Shown: piece by piece, positions 40,464 to 49,715 of the stretch
Position numbering within the stretch: the first letter of the stretch is position 1
How the letters are laid out: each line of letters begins with the position of its first letter
Source of the DNA: Bacteroidales bacterium
Lineage (GTDB): Bacteria; Bacteroidota; Bacteroidia; Bacteroidales; UBA932
DNA length: 64,000 nt
Direction of reading: 5' to 3'
Assembly: GCA_012744435.1 (NCBI GenBank)
Contig: JAAYCA010000044.1
Location: forward strand, 1 to 64,000
Position numbers and translations under genes: made by a program
The notes under the pieces: model-generated
The model's input: only the letters and a program-made list of their open reading frames with translations
Told to the model about the DNA's origin: nothing
Databases searched by the model: none

Positions 40464-41990
40464 ATGCGCGAATTCTTCATCACCAATACCCTGACCCGTC
40501 GCAAAGAGCTCTTCAAGCCGGTCCATCCCGGCCACGTGGGCATGTATGTCTGCGGGCCGACGGTCTATGGCGACGCCCACCTCGGCCACGCCCGCCCGGG
40601 CGTGACCTACGACGTGCTGAGCAAGCTCCTCCGCCACCTCGGCTACAAGGTGCGCTACGTGCGCAACATCACGGACGTGGGGCATCTGGAGCACGACGCC
40701 GACGAGGGTGAGGACAAGATCGCGAAAAAAGCCCGTCTGGAGCAGCTGGAGCCCATGGAGGTCGTGCAGGCCTACACCCTGCGCTACCACGAAGCCATGC
40801 GCCTGCTGAACTGCGCGCCGCCCTCCATCGAGCCGCGCGCCTCGGGCCACATCATCGAGCAGATCGAAGCGATCAAGAAGATCCTCGAGGCCGGCTACGC
40901 CTACGAGAGCAACGGCAGCATCTACTTCGACGTCGAGAAATACAACCGCGACTTCCACTACGGCGTCCTCTCCGGACGCAACCTGGATGACACGCTGGAA
41001 GGTACCCGCAGCCTGGACGGACAGGGCGACAAGCGCGCTCCCTACGATTTCGCCCTCTGGAAAAAGGCCGAGCCCGAGCACATCATGCGCTGGCCGTCCC
41101 CCTGGGGCGAGGGCTTCCCGGGCTGGCACCTCGAGTGCTCGGTCATGGGCGAGAAATACCTCGGCCGCGAGTTCGACATCCACGGCGGCGGAATGGACCT
41201 GATGTTCCCGCACCACGAGTGCGAAATCGCCCAGAACCAGGCCTCCCGCGGCACGCAGGGCGTGCACTACTGGGTACACAACAACATGATCACGATCGGC
41301 GGCCAGAAGATGGGCAAGTCCCTGGGCAACTTCATCACCCTGCCGCAGCTCTTCTCCGGCGACCATCCGAAGCTGGACCAGGCCTACAGCCCGATGACGA
41401 TCCGCTTCTTCATCCTGCAGGCCCATTACCGCGGCACGCTGGACTTCTCCAACGAGGCCCTGCAGGCCGCCGAGAAGGGGCTCAAGCGCCTGATGCAGGC
41501 CGCGCGCGACCTCTATGCGATGGCGGGCCGCAAGGCGCCGGCGTACGCCTACGGCGAGGAGCCGGAACACATCGCGCCTGACAGCTGCCCGGCCGACAGC
41601 GATGCAGTAAAGGCCGTTTTCGCAGGCATCTATGATGCTCTTTGCGACGACATGAACACCCCGGTGGCCCTCGCGCACATCGCCGAGGCGGTCAAGCTCG
41701 TCAATTCCGCAAAAGCGGGGCAGGTCAAGCTCTCCAAGGGCGACCTGGACACGCTCGTGCAGCTCTTCGACGACATCGTCTTCGGCGTGCTCGGCCTCAA
41801 GGACGAGGAAGCCGCCGGCGGGAGCACGGCCAAGGTCATCGACGGCCTGATGCAGATGGTCCTCGAGCAGCGCGCGAGCGCCAAGGCCGCAAAGGACTGG
41901 ACCACTTCCGACCACATCCGCGACGCCCTCGCCGCCCTGGGCATCCGGGTGAAAGACACCAAGGACGGCGCAGAATGGACGCTGGACTGA
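40464..41990 (+). CDS. cysS: Cysteinyl-tRNA synthetase
   Basis: A 508-residue class I synthetase. The HIGH signature appears as [11 protein letters not shown] after the zinc-ligand CGPTVYG; the second zinc cluster lies in GWHLECSVM with [10 protein letters not shown], and the KMSKS loop reads [10 protein letters not shown]-terminal anticodon-binding domain follows. The protein is full length. It is probably co-transcribed with the small membrane protein 49 bases downstream. Confidence 0.97.
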   Translation: MREFFITNTLTRRKELFKPVHPGHVGMYVCGPTVYGDAHLGHARPGVTYDVLSKLLRHLGYKVRYVRNITDVGHLEHDADEGEDKIAKKARLEQLEPMEVVQAYTLRYHEAMRLLNCAPPSIEPRASGHIIEQIEAIKKILEAGYAYESNGSIYFDVEKYNRDFHYGVLSGRNLDDTLEGTRSLDGQGDKRAPYDFALWKKAEPEHIMRWPSPWGEGFPGWHLECSVMGEKYLGREFDIHGGGMDLMFPHHECEIAQNQASRGTQGVHYWVHNNMITIGGQKMGKSLGNFITLPQLFSGDHPKLDQAYSPMTIRFFILQAHYRGTLDFSNEALQAAEKGLKRLMQAARDLYAMAGRKAPAYAYGEEPEHIAPDSCPADSDAVKAVFAGIYDALCDDMNTPVALAHIAEAVKLVNSAKAGQVKLSKGDLDTLVQLFDDIVFGVLGLKDEEAAGGSTAKVIDGLMQMVLEQRASAKAAKDWTTSDHIRDALAALGIRVKDTKDGAEWTLD

Positions 41991-42039
41991 TGGGGACCTT
42001 GTCAAAAGGCCGAAATAACCACGATAATATTAGCCGCTC

Positions 42040-42474
42040 ATGAAGACCGTCTACACCAACACGGCTCATCCAAAGCTGATCCTCTGGGGCAGCATCGCGA
42101 TCGGAGTGATCGGGATCGCGTGCCTCGTCCTGTACTTCGTGCTTTCGAACGAATCCTACCTCTTCAGCGTCTTCTATTCGCTGATCTACTTTGCCATATT
42201 CTTCAGTCAGTACAAGTTGAGCACCTACACTTTCGACGACGAGGAGGATACGATCACCTACAGCGAGCTGAAGAAGTATCCGCTCCGGATGTCGGACATC
42301 ACGACCGTCATCTACAAGGAGAACAAGCGGGGACGCTTCCGCAAGCTGTTCATCCACGATTCCGGGACGGGCTTCATGGAGCTCCTCACCACCAAGGCCA
42401 ACGCCGACAAGATGGTCGCCCAGATCCTGAACGCCAGCCCGGCCGCCAAGGTCAGCCACGCCAACTACATCTGA
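42040..42474 (+). CDS. Small two-helix membrane protein with a PH-like C-terminal region
   Basis: 144 residues. Two hydrophobic helices (about 13-35 and 40-60) are followed by a soluble beta-rich part with YTFDDEEDTITYSELKKYPL, then DITTVIYKENKRGRFRKLFIHD, a pattern like the PH-fold domains of bacterial membrane proteins. I do not recognise a named family. It lies between cysS and the convergent ogt. Confidence 0.75.
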   Translation: MKTVYTNTAHPKLILWGSIAIGVIGIACLVLYFVLSNESYLFSVFYSLIYFAIFFSQYKLSTYTFDDEEDTITYSELKKYPLRMSDITTVIYKENKRGRFRKLFIHDSGTGFMELLTTKANADKMVAQILNASPAAKVSHANYI

Positions 42475-42492
42475 TCCCCGGCACCGTCCGAT

Positions 42493-42975
42493 TCAGATAA
42501 TTCCGGTCTGTTCCAGCCGGAGAAGCATCCGTTTCCGCTCCACCCCGCCGGCATAGCCCGTCAGGGTGCCGCCGGCACCGATGACGCGGTGGCAGGGAAC
42601 GATCAGGGAGATGGGATTCCGCCCGACGGCGCCCCCGACGGCACGTGCGCTGGGACAGGAGACAGCCCGGGCGATCGCAGCGTAAGGACGCGTCTGTCCG
42701 TAGGGGATGTCCAGAAGCGCCTGCCAGACCCTGCACTGGAAGGGCGTTCCGCGCAAATCCAGCTTGGGGATGAAATCCGGGATCCGCCCGGCGAAATAAC
42801 CGTCCAGCCAACGGCAGCTGTCAGCGAAGACCGGCAGCCAGGATTTCTCGGACTGCACATCCAGCGTGCTGCCGAAATGCGCCTGCCCGTCGAACCAGAG
42901 TCCGGTCAGGGCGTGGTCCTCCCCGGCCAGCGTGATGCCGCCCAGCGGGGAATCATAGTGCCAGGTTCGAGTCAT
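42493..42975 (-). CDS. ogt: Methylated-DNA-protein-cysteine S-methyltransferase
   Basis: A 160-residue suicide repair protein that takes the methyl group from O6-methylguanine. The active-site Cys is in LIVPCHRVIG and the DNA-binding helix carries RAVGGAVGRNP; the N-terminal subdomain begins TRTWHYDSPLGGITLAG. The start codon overlaps the rdgB stop as ATGA, so the two nucleotide-damage genes are translationally coupled. Confidence 0.95.
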   Translation of the reverse strand: MTRTWHYDSPLGGITLAGEDHALTGLWFDGQAHFGSTLDVQSEKSWLPVFADSCRWLDGYFAGRIPDFIPKLDLRGTPFQCRVWQALLDIPYGQTRPYAAIARAVSCPSARAVGGAVGRNPISLIVPCHRVIGAGGTLTGYAGGVERKRMLLRLEQTGII

Positions 42976-43568
42976 ATGGATTTCAGCCATCCAGCCATGG
43001 CGCGGATCGCGCGGCCGCGGTGGCTGACGGCATTCTTCTCCTCTTCGGAGACTTCGGCGAGGGTGCGGCCGGGATAAGCGTCGGGCAGGAAGACAGGATC
43101 GTAACCGAAGCCACCGGTGCCCCTTTTCGCCTGTGCGATAGCTCCTTCGCAGACACCGTCGAAGAAATGGGGTGTCCCGTCGGCGAGGATCAGCGTCACC
43201 ACGGTGCGGAACCGGGCGCGACGGAATTCCGGGTCTTTGGCCGGGAGCTTTTCCAAATCCGCCAGCAGCTTCTTCATGTTGGCCTCATGATCGTGCCCGG
43301 GCCCGGCATAGCGGGCGGAATAGATGCCGGGGGCGCCTCCGAGCGCATCCACCTCCAGACCCGTGTCATCGGCGAAACACGGCAGTCCCGTCCGTTCGAA
43401 CAAGTATTGCGCTTTCTGCAGGGAGTTCTCCTGCAGGGTGGATCCCGTCTCGGGGATGTCTTCGGTGATGCCCAGGGAAAGGGGGGTGACGACTTCGAAG
43501 TCCGGGCCGAGGACCTCGGCGGCCTCGCGGAGCTTGCCGGAATTGGCGGTGGCGAAAATGATTCTCAT
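42972..43568 (-). CDS. rdgB: Non-canonical purine NTP pyrophosphatase (RdgB/HAM1)
   Basis: Hydrolyses dITP, XTP and ITP to keep deaminated purines out of DNA and RNA. The 198-residue protein has the family hallmarks FATANSGKLREA at the start, DDTGLEVDALGGAPGIYSARYAG, GGFGYDPVF, and SHRGRA near the C-terminus. A -7 box (43583-43576) leaves exactly 7 nt before the ATG, predicting a leaderless mRNA. Coupled to ogt. Confidence 0.97.
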   Translation of the reverse strand: MRIIFATANSGKLREAAEVLGPDFEVVTPLSLGITEDIPETGSTLQENSLQKAQYLFERTGLPCFADDTGLEVDALGGAPGIYSARYAGPGHDHEANMKKLLADLEKLPAKDPEFRRARFRTVVTLILADGTPHFFDGVCEGAIAQAKRGTGGFGYDPVFLPDAYPGRTLAEVSEEEKNAVSHRGRAIRAMAGWLKSI

Positions 43569-43575
43569 AACGCCG

Positions 43576-43583
43576 CAAAGTTA
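43576..43583 (-). promoter_or_regulatory. -7 box of rdgB, leaderless geometry
   Basis: Minus-strand TAACTTTG matches TAnnTTTG; 7 nt to the rdgB ATG at 43568. It faces a divergent -7 box for the polyprenyl synthetase gene. Confidence 0.6.
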
Positions 43584-43608
43584 GCACGAAATGATGAAAA
43601 ATATTGCT

Positions 43609-43616
43609 TATCTTTG
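43609..43616 (+). promoter_or_regulatory. -7 box of the polyprenyl synthetase gene, leaderless geometry
   Basis: TATCTTTG, full consensus, 7 nt before the ATG at 43624. It was used to choose that start over an upstream ATG at 43591, which would lie before the promoter. Confidence 0.65.
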
Positions 43617-43623
43617 TCTTGCT

Positions 43624-44604
43624 ATGATAACAGAAAGCCAACTTAACGATCTGACCCGGCAGCTGTTCGACCAGATTCAGTTTACGGCCGAACCGGCCGG
43701 GTTGTATGATCCGCTGCGCTATATGATCGCCATCGGAGGCAAGCGCATCCGCCCGCGCCTGTGCCTGACCGCCTATTCCCTGTTCAGCGACCGTTTCGAC
43801 GAGTCCATCCTCTCCCCCGCCACCGCCCTGGAGGTTTTCCACTCCTTTACCCTGATGCACGACGACATCATGGACCGTTCGCCGCTGCGCCGCGGCGTGC
43901 CGACCGTGTGGAAGAAATGGAATGAAGATACGGCGATCCTCTCCGGCGACGTGATGCTGATCGACGCCTACCGCCGCATCGCCAAGGCTCCGGCCCGGGT
44001 GCAGGAGCAGACGCTGGCGCTTTTTTCCCGCACGGCCGCCCAGGTCTGTGACGGGCAGCAGTACGATATGGATTTCGAATCGGAGACGGAGGTCCCGATG
44101 GAGGAATACAACAAGATGATCGGTCTCAAGACGGCCGTCCTGCTGGCCTGTTCGGCCGAGATGGGCGCGCTGATCGGCGGAGGTTCTCCGCAGCAGTGCG
44201 AGGCGCTGTACCGCTATGGCTACGAGCTCGGCATGGCCTTCCAGGTGGCGGACGACTACCTGGACGCCTTCGGTGACGAAAAGGTCTTCGGCAAGCCGAT
44301 CGGCGGGGATATCGTCAATGGCAAGAAAAGCTGGCTGACCGTCCGCGCCCTGGAGAAGATGACGGACAAGGCGCCGTTCTTCGCTGCCTTTTCCCTGCCG
44401 GCGGACACGGTGGAGCAGAAAGCGACGAAGATCGCAGCCGTCACGGAGCTCTATCTCCGCTACGGCGTGGACGCCGACGCCAAGGACGAGATCGTCCGCT
44501 TCACGGACCGGGCGATGGACGCCATTTCCGACATCGGCCTCGGTCTGCTCAAGACGGAAAGGCTCCGCCGCTTTGCCGAGCGGCTTGTGTGCCGCGCCAA
44601 ATAG
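43624..44604 (+). CDS. Polyprenyl diphosphate synthase
   Basis: A 326-residue all-trans prenyltransferase that elongates allylic diphosphates with IPP. The first Asp-rich motif is DDIMD (residues 80-84) followed by RRGVPTVW, the second is DDYLDAFGD, and GGKRIRPRLC precedes the first. The product may be a quinone side chain or a shorter prenyl chain; residues controlling chain length cannot be judged securely here. It uses MEP-pathway products (dxs lies elsewhere in the window). Three bases separate it from rsgA. Confidence 0.93.
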   Translation: MITESQLNDLTRQLFDQIQFTAEPAGLYDPLRYMIAIGGKRIRPRLCLTAYSLFSDRFDESILSPATALEVFHSFTLMHDDIMDRSPLRRGVPTVWKKWNEDTAILSGDVMLIDAYRRIAKAPARVQEQTLALFSRTAAQVCDGQQYDMDFESETEVPMEEYNKMIGLKTAVLLACSAEMGALIGGGSPQQCEALYRYGYELGMAFQVADDYLDAFGDEKVFGKPIGGDIVNGKKSWLTVRALEKMTDKAPFFAAFSLPADTVEQKATKIAAVTELYLRYGVDADAKDEIVRFTDRAMDAISDIGLGLLKTERLRRFAERLVCRAK

Positions 44605-44607
44605 CCG

Positions 44608-45546
44608 ATGGAAGGGATCGCGACAGTCGTCAAGAATGCAGGCAGTCATTACCTCCTGAGCCCGCTCCCCGACTGGGAGCTGTTCCCGGCGGTGCTGCGG
44701 GGCAAGGTCCGGCTGGAGCGCAGCGGCGCCACCAATCCCGTCGCCGTGGGCGACCGTGTCCGGTATGAGCTGGACGGTGTCGCCTCCGAGGAGCAGCCGG
44801 CGGTCATCAAGGAAATCCTGCCCCGGGACAATTACCTCATCCGCCGCTCCACCAACCTGTCCCGCCAGTCCCACGTGATCGCAGCCAATCTCGATCAGGC
44901 CGTCATCATCGTCAGCCTTCTCTTTCCGGAGATCAAGCTCCCCTTCCTGGACAGGATCCTGGTCACCTGCGAAGTGTATAAAGTTCCCGTGCTGATCGTG
45001 CTCAACAAGGTGGACCTGTACCGGGAGGAGTTCCCGGAGATGGTCTCCGCCTTCCGGCGCATCTATGAAAGCGCCGGCTACACGGTTCTGGAGACTTCCG
45101 CCCGCACGGGCGAGGGAATCGATGTCCTGCGGGAACGCTGCCGGGACAGGATCAATCTCTTTTCCGGCGAGTCCGGTGTGGGCAAGTCCAGCATCATCAA
45201 GGCCCTGGACCCCGGACTCGATCCCAAGATCGGGCGCATCTCCGATGTGCATCTGCAGGGCAGGCACACGACTTCCCTGTATGAGATGTACCGCCTTGCC
45301 GGCGGAGGATTCGTCATCGACACCCCCGGTCTGCGCGGCTTCGGGCTCGTGGACCTGGAGAAAGAGGAGATTTCCAAATATTTCCCGGAGATGCTCGCCG
45401 TCACGGACGACTGCCGTTTCGTGCCCTGCACGCATACCCACGAACCCGACTGTGCCGTCAAGGCCGCCGTCGATGCGGGCCGGATCAGCGCAGAACGGTA
45501 TAATTCCTACCTCGGCATGCTCGAGGAGGACAGGAAATTCCGATGA
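44608..45546 (+). CDS. rsgA: Ribosome small-subunit GTPase RsgA
   Basis: A circularly permuted GTPase that matures the 30S subunit. Its 312 residues show an N-terminal OB-fold, then motifs in the permuted order G4 (LNKVDL), G1 (GESGVGKSS), G3 (DTPGLRG). The C-terminal zinc site has CRFVPCTHTHEPDC. The stop overlaps the start of the MATE gene as ATGA. Confidence 0.97.
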   Translation: MEGIATVVKNAGSHYLLSPLPDWELFPAVLRGKVRLERSGATNPVAVGDRVRYELDGVASEEQPAVIKEILPRDNYLIRRSTNLSRQSHVIAANLDQAVIIVSLLFPEIKLPFLDRILVTCEVYKVPVLIVLNKVDLYREEFPEMVSAFRRIYESAGYTVLETSARTGEGIDVLRERCRDRINLFSGESGVGKSSIIKALDPGLDPKIGRISDVHLQGRHTTSLYEMYRLAGGGFVIDTPGLRGFGLVDLEKEEISKYFPEMLAVTDDCRFVPCTHTHEPDCAVKAAVDAGRISAERYNSYLGMLEEDRKFR

Positions 45547-46910
45547 ACAAAGCCCTTAACCGCGAAATTCTACGACTGGCCGTTCCGAGCATCCTTGCCG
45601 GCATTACCGTTCCGCTTGTGGGGATGGTGGACACCGCCGTGGCAGGCCACCTGGACGGCGACACGGCGGCGCAGATCGGCGCCATCTCCGTGGGAGCCAT
45701 GGTCCTGTCCCTGCTCTATTGGGCTTTCGGATTCCTCCGCACCGGGACAGGCGGACTGACGGCCCAGGCCTTCGGCCGGGAGGATCCCGCGGAGTGCGGA
45801 CGCATCTTTCTGCGCGGCGTGGCGCTGGCTCTGATCGCAGCACTGGCAGCCCTGCTCCTGCAGTGGCCCTTTTTCAAAGGCGTCATCCTTATGACGGATG
45901 CCACGCCGGCGGTCAAGGCACTCGCGGAACGCTATTTCTTCATCCGCATCTGGGCGGCGCCGGCCACCATGACGCTGATGGCCCTGCGCGGTTGGTTCGT
46001 GGGGATGCAAGACTCCGTGCACCCGATGTGGATGGACCTTATCATCAACGGGGTCAACATCGTCCTCAGCGTCGTGCTTGCCTTCGGCATCGGCTCGTGG
46101 GAAGGTCTGGGATTCGCCGGTATTCCGCTCGGCACCGTCATTGCGCAGTATTCCGGTCTGCTGTACGGACTGCTGGTCTGCTGGCGCCGCTATGGGCGCA
46201 GTGTCTTCGCCCGTTTGCGGCGCGAAGATTTCAGCGCCCTGCTCCACGACGGATCGACCGGCCGCTTCTTCCGGATGAATCTGGACCTGCTCGGGCGCTC
46301 CCTGTTCTTCATCCTCATCTACATCGGCTTCACGATGATCTCCGCCGGCTACGGCGACCTGATGCTTGCCGCCGGCTCCATCATCATGCAGTTGCTGATG
46401 TTCTTCAGCTATTTCACCGACGGTTTCGCCTATGCCGGCGAAGCGCTGACCGGCCGGTTTATCGGTGCGCGCGACGGCGCGATGCTGCGCCTGTCGGTGC
46501 GCTATGTCTTCGTCTGGAGCATGGCGATTGCCCTGTTGTTCATAGGATTATATGCCTCCACCAGCGTGCCCGTGCTGCGACTGCTCACCAGCGACGAATC
46601 GGTCGTGCAGGCTGCCCGCCAGTTCCTCCCGTGGTTGCTGCTGATGCCGCCGCTGGGCTGCGCCGCTTTCACCTGGGACGGCATTTTCCTGGGCGCTACG
46701 GCCTCCCGCGGCCTGATGGTCGCCATGGGCGGGGCGGCTGCCGCCTTTTTTGGAATCTGGTTTATCGGACGCGCCCTGCTGCAACCGGCCGGCGCCACCG
46801 CCCTGCACCTCCTCTTCGCCGCCTACTTCGCCCACCTTGCCTTCCGGACCGTCTGGCTGTCGCTCCGTTATCGAAAAGAGGTCCTGGCTAAAGGCAATAT
46901 GCCTGCTTGA
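45543..46910 (+). CDS. MATE family efflux transporter (DinF-like)
   Basis: A 455-residue inner-membrane multidrug and toxin extrusion protein with about 12 helices in two repeats. The N-terminal LAVPSILAGITVPLVGMVDTAVAGHL is typical of the DinF branch, which exports cationic compounds using Na+ or H+. It overlaps rsgA by 4 bases (ATGA). The substrate is unknown. Confidence 0.9.
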   Translation: MNKALNREILRLAVPSILAGITVPLVGMVDTAVAGHLDGDTAAQIGAISVGAMVLSLLYWAFGFLRTGTGGLTAQAFGREDPAECGRIFLRGVALALIAALAALLLQWPFFKGVILMTDATPAVKALAERYFFIRIWAAPATMTLMALRGWFVGMQDSVHPMWMDLIINGVNIVLSVVLAFGIGSWEGLGFAGIPLGTVIAQYSGLLYGLLVCWRRYGRSVFARLRREDFSALLHDGSTGRFFRMNLDLLGRSLFFILIYIGFTMISAGYGDLMLAAGSIIMQLLMFFSYFTDGFAYAGEALTGRFIGARDGAMLRLSVRYVFVWSMAIALLFIGLYASTSVPVLRLLTSDESVVQAARQFLPWLLLMPPLGCAAFTWDGIFLGATASRGLMVAMGGAAAAFFGIWFIGRALLQPAGATALHLLFAAYFAHLAFRTVWLSLRYRKEVLAKGNMPA

Positions 46911-46938
46911 CTCCTGCGCCGGCAATGCCGATCACGAC

Positions 46939-46968
46939 GCGACCCCCGGCTGTCCGGCCGGGGGTCGC
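46939..46968. repeat. Strong palindrome, possible REP remnant or mRNA 3' hairpin
   Basis: GCGACCCCCGGC (46939-46950) pairs perfectly with GCCGGGGGTCGC (46957-46968), loop of 6 nt. Neither side has a T run, so it is not a canonical intrinsic terminator. Its arm ends GCGACCC/GGGTCGC match the inner hairpin of the REP-like element near the RAYT gene (35019-35048). Confidence 0.6.
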
Positions 46969-46972
46969 ATCG

Positions 46973-46991
46973 AAAAACGCCGATACCGGCG
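46973..46991 (-). terminator. Short GC-rich terminator of the purine permease operon
   Basis: On the minus strand CGCCG and CGGCG pair around a 4-nt loop and are followed by TTTTT (plus-strand 46977-46973). It lies 5 bases after the permease stop. Confidence 0.55.
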
Positions 46992-46996
46992 CCAGC

Positions 46997-48337
46997 CTAG
47001 ATAAAGACGTAGCGCAGGATAAACAGCACGGCCAGGATCCACATCGGGATGGAAATCTCCTTGAATCGGCCGCTGATCGCGTGGGTGAGCACGTAGGCGA
47101 TCACGCCGATCAGGATACCGTCGGAAATGCTGTAGGCCACCGGCATCATGATAATGGTCAGGAAAGCCGGAATGCTCTTGCAGTACTCATCCCAATGGAT
47201 GCGGGTGATGGACGGCATCATCATCACGCCGACGATGATCAGCGCCGGAGCCGTAGCGGCACCCGGAATGGAGAGGAAGATCGGCGACAGGAACAGTGCC
47301 AGGGCAAAGCAGACGGCCGTAGAGAAAGCCGTAAGGCCGGTACGGCCACCGGCACCGACACCGGCTGCACTCTCGACGTAGGTCGTGGTGGTGGAAGTGC
47401 CGAGGCAGGCGCCGCAGACCGTGGCGACGGAGTCCGCCATGAACATCTTCTCCATCCCTTCGATTTCATCCCGCTCGGCCAGTCCGGCACCCTGATGCAC
47501 GCCGATGATGGTCCCCATCGTGTCGAACATGTCGATGAACAGGAAGGTGAGCACGACGACCAGCATGTCCCAGCTCAGGATCTGGGAGAACTCGAACTTG
47601 CAGAAGATCGGGGAGACGCTCTGCGGCAGCGAGACCAGCTGCAGGGCACCGGCGTCGTTGTGGGCCAGCTGCGTCACGGCCATGCCGGTTGCGGGATCCT
47701 TGACCACCAGGCCGATGAGCGTGGTGATGATGATACCGATGAGGATGCCTCCGCGGACCTTGAGCATCACCAGGCCGGCCGTGATCATCAGGCCGATCAT
47801 GGCCACGAGGGCCGTGCCCCGGGTGATCTCGCCGAGGGTCACGAGCGTGGAGTCGGAGTTCACGATGATCCCGGCGTTCTGCAGGCCGATGAAAGCGATG
47901 AACAGGCCGATACCGGCGCCGATCGCCTTCTTGAGCGTGCCCGGAATCGCATCCAGCAGCCAGGTGCGGACCTTGGTCAGGGTGAGGATGATGAACAGGA
48001 TACCCTCGATGAGAACAGCCGTCAGCGCGAACTGCCAGGTGTAGCCCATCGTGAGACACACCGTGTACACGAAGAAAGCGTTGAGGCCCATGCCCGGGGC
48101 CAGCGCGAAAGGCTTTTTGGCATAGAAACTCATCACCAGCGTACCGATGATGGCCGCCAGGGCGGTGGCCGTGAAGACGGCGCCGCCGGGCATCCCGTCG
48201 AGGGCGCTGAAGATGTTGGGATTGACGGCCAGGATGTAGGCCATCGTGAGGAAGGTGGTGATTCCGGCGACGATCTCGGTCCGGACGTTGTGCTTGCCGG
48301 CCTCGAAGCCGAAAGCTTTATTCAAGAAACCCGCCAT
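46997..48337 (-). CDS. Purine permease, AzgA/PbuG type (NCS2-related)
   Basis: A 446-residue inner-membrane protein with about 12-14 helices. The start FLNKAFGFEAGKHNVRTEIVAGITTFLTMAYIL and LAPGMGLNAFFVYT are hallmarks of the AzgA/GhxP/PbuG group, which imports adenine, guanine and hypoxanthine with protons. The GTSTTTTYVESAAGVGAGGRTG segment holds transport-site residues. It lies 12 bases after a Tsx-like outer-membrane gene and shares an operon with apt, so purine base uptake is very likely. Confidence 0.93.
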   Translation of the reverse strand: MAGFLNKAFGFEAGKHNVRTEIVAGITTFLTMAYILAVNPNIFSALDGMPGGAVFTATALAAIIGTLVMSFYAKKPFALAPGMGLNAFFVYTVCLTMGYTWQFALTAVLIEGILFIILTLTKVRTWLLDAIPGTLKKAIGAGIGLFIAFIGLQNAGIIVNSDSTLVTLGEITRGTALVAMIGLMITAGLVMLKVRGGILIGIIITTLIGLVVKDPATGMAVTQLAHNDAGALQLVSLPQSVSPIFCKFEFSQILSWDMLVVVLTFLFIDMFDTMGTIIGVHQGAGLAERDEIEGMEKMFMADSVATVCGACLGTSTTTTYVESAAGVGAGGRTGLTAFSTAVCFALALFLSPIFLSIPGAATAPALIIVGVMMMPSITRIHWDEYCKSIPAFLTIIMMPVAYSISDGILIGVIAYVLTHAISGRFKEISIPMWILAVLFILRYVFI

Positions 48338-48349
48338 GACCGCCTGCCG

Positions 48350-49099
48350 TTAGAAGACCCACTTGATACCTGCGCAGGGACGGGCCCAGAAGCCCTTGGC
48401 CGTGCCGAAATTGTAGGAGAGCTCCACCTCGCCGCCAATATTGAAGTTGTCGCAACCGAAGAACTGGCCGAGATTGTACCAGAGCTGGGGTTCGGACAGG
48501 AAGACCGTGCTGGCCATTTCGCCGAGCAGCGCACCGTTGTGATCCTTGAAGAGCGCGTGGTCCTCCCACCAGAAGTCGCAGAATCCCGAGAAGCGCAGGC
48601 CCCTGACACCGAACAGGTCCTGGAGGCCCCAGACGAAGGTGAACTGCATCGGGACCTTGCTCGTCGTGGCCATGATGTTCTTGTAGAGCACTTTGAAGTT
48701 GAAGGTGTTGTTGAAATCGGCGCTGTGCAGGAACAGGTCGAGACCCACCAGGAAAGCACTGTTGATGGTGTACCCGTTGTACACGCCGCCGTTGTACTCC
48801 ACCTGGAAGCTGAGCGGGGCGAGAGAGCTGTCCTGCCAGAAATTCAGACAGCGGGCGATTTCGAGATACGTTCCGCTCGGGGCGATGGTCTTGCCGTTCA
48901 GGTCCTTGGATGCGTAGTCGTGGTCCAGGAAGAAGAAGGTGTTGCCCCAATTGTCATTGTAGAAACCCTCCAGGGTCGTGGTCACATGCTGGCGATCCGG
49001 CGCAAAGTCGTAGAACACCTGCAGGTTGGTCTGGGCCTTTGCTCCTTGAGCAAACAGCAACGCGGCGGAAGTTACCGCCATCAAGAATACTTTTTTCAT
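48350..49099 (-). CDS. DUF5020-like / Tsx-like outer-membrane protein
   Basis: A 249-residue exported beta-rich protein: signal peptide ending GAKAQ, then TNLQVFYDFAPDRQHVTTTLEGF and alternating aromatic strands, with a C-terminal Phe as in outer-membrane barrels. From memory it matches DUF5020, which resembles the nucleoside channel Tsx. Between apt and a purine permease, it probably lets nucleosides or bases cross the outer membrane. Family assignment is moderately certain; the substrate is inferred. Confidence 0.8.
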   Translation of the reverse strand: MKKVFLMAVTSAALLFAQGAKAQTNLQVFYDFAPDRQHVTTTLEGFYNDNWGNTFFFLDHDYASKDLNGKTIAPSGTYLEIARCLNFWQDSSLAPLSFQVEYNGGVYNGYTINSAFLVGLDLFLHSADFNNTFNFKVLYKNIMATTSKVPMQFTFVWGLQDLFGVRGLRFSGFCDFWWEDHALFKDHNGALLGEMASTVFLSEPQLWYNLGQFFGCDNFNIGGEVELSYNFGTAKGFWARPCAGIKWVF

Positions 49100-49118
49100 C
49101 TTATGGTATATATAGTGA

Positions 49119-49643
49119 TCAAACTTTGATGATGGACGTCACCTCGACATCCTGCGGCAGGGCCTCGCGGCCCTTCAGCTCCTCGATCTCGATGATGAAG
49201 TTGACCAGCAGCTCTTTCGGCCGGAACTGCCGGACCAGGCGCGCAGCGGCGCCCACCGTGCCGCCGGTGGCCAGCAGGTCGTCATGGATCAGGACGACGT
49301 CGTCCGGGCCGATCGCATCCCTGTGGATCTCGATCGTGTCGATGCCGTATTCTTTCCGGTAGCTCTCGCTGACCGTCTCGGCAGGCAGCTTGCCGGGCTT
49401 GCGCGCCATCACGAAACCGGCGCCCAGGCGGACCGCCAGGGCGGGACCGACCACGAAGCCGCGCGACTCCAGGCCCACCACCTTGGTGATGCCTTTGTCT
49501 TTATAAAGTTCGTACAGGTCTTCGATGAGCTCCCGGAGGCAGTCTGCATCTTTAAAAAGGGTGGTGACATCCCAAAAGAGGATGCCTTTGACGGGAAAAT
49601 CCGGAACGGTCCGGAGGCTGGATTTAAGTTTTTCTACACTCAT
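49119..49643 (-). CDS. apt: Adenine phosphoribosyltransferase
   Basis: A 174-residue enzyme that converts adenine and PRPP to AMP. The PRPP-binding loop is VVLIHDDLLATGGT; the N-terminal SLRTVPDFPVKGILFWDVTTL and the GLESRGFVVGPALA segment are typical. ATG at 49643 gives the usual MSVEKLKSS start and follows a -7-like box by 17 nt. First gene of a purine salvage operon with the Tsx-like protein and permease. Confidence 0.96.
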   Translation of the reverse strand: MSVEKLKSSLRTVPDFPVKGILFWDVTTLFKDADCLRELIEDLYELYKDKGITKVVGLESRGFVVGPALAVRLGAGFVMARKPGKLPAETVSESYRKEYGIDTIEIHRDAIGPDDVVLIHDDLLATGGTVGAAARLVRQFRPKELLVNFIIEIEELKGREALPQDVEVTSIIKV

Positions 49644-49660
49644 AGGGAAAGAACGACATA

Positions 49661-49668
49661 CGAAGATA
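49661..49668 (-). promoter_or_regulatory. -7-like box before apt
   Basis: Minus-strand TATCTTCG, one mismatch to TAnnTTTG, 17 nt before the apt ATG. It faces the rnr promoter. Confidence 0.4.
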
Positions 49669-49691
49669 CAATTTTTCTCCGAGATATTCGT

Positions 49692-49699
49692 TACCTTTG
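49692..49699 (+). promoter_or_regulatory. -7 box before rnr
   Basis: TACCTTTG matches TAnnTTTG and lies 16 nt before the rnr ATG at 49716. Confidence 0.5.
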
Positions 49700-49715
49700 T
49701 CATGAATTATCGATT

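Noticed and set aside
46939..46968. Calling this palindrome an intrinsic terminator
   Set aside because: No T run follows it on either strand; a shorter hairpin with T5 next to it serves the permease operon better.
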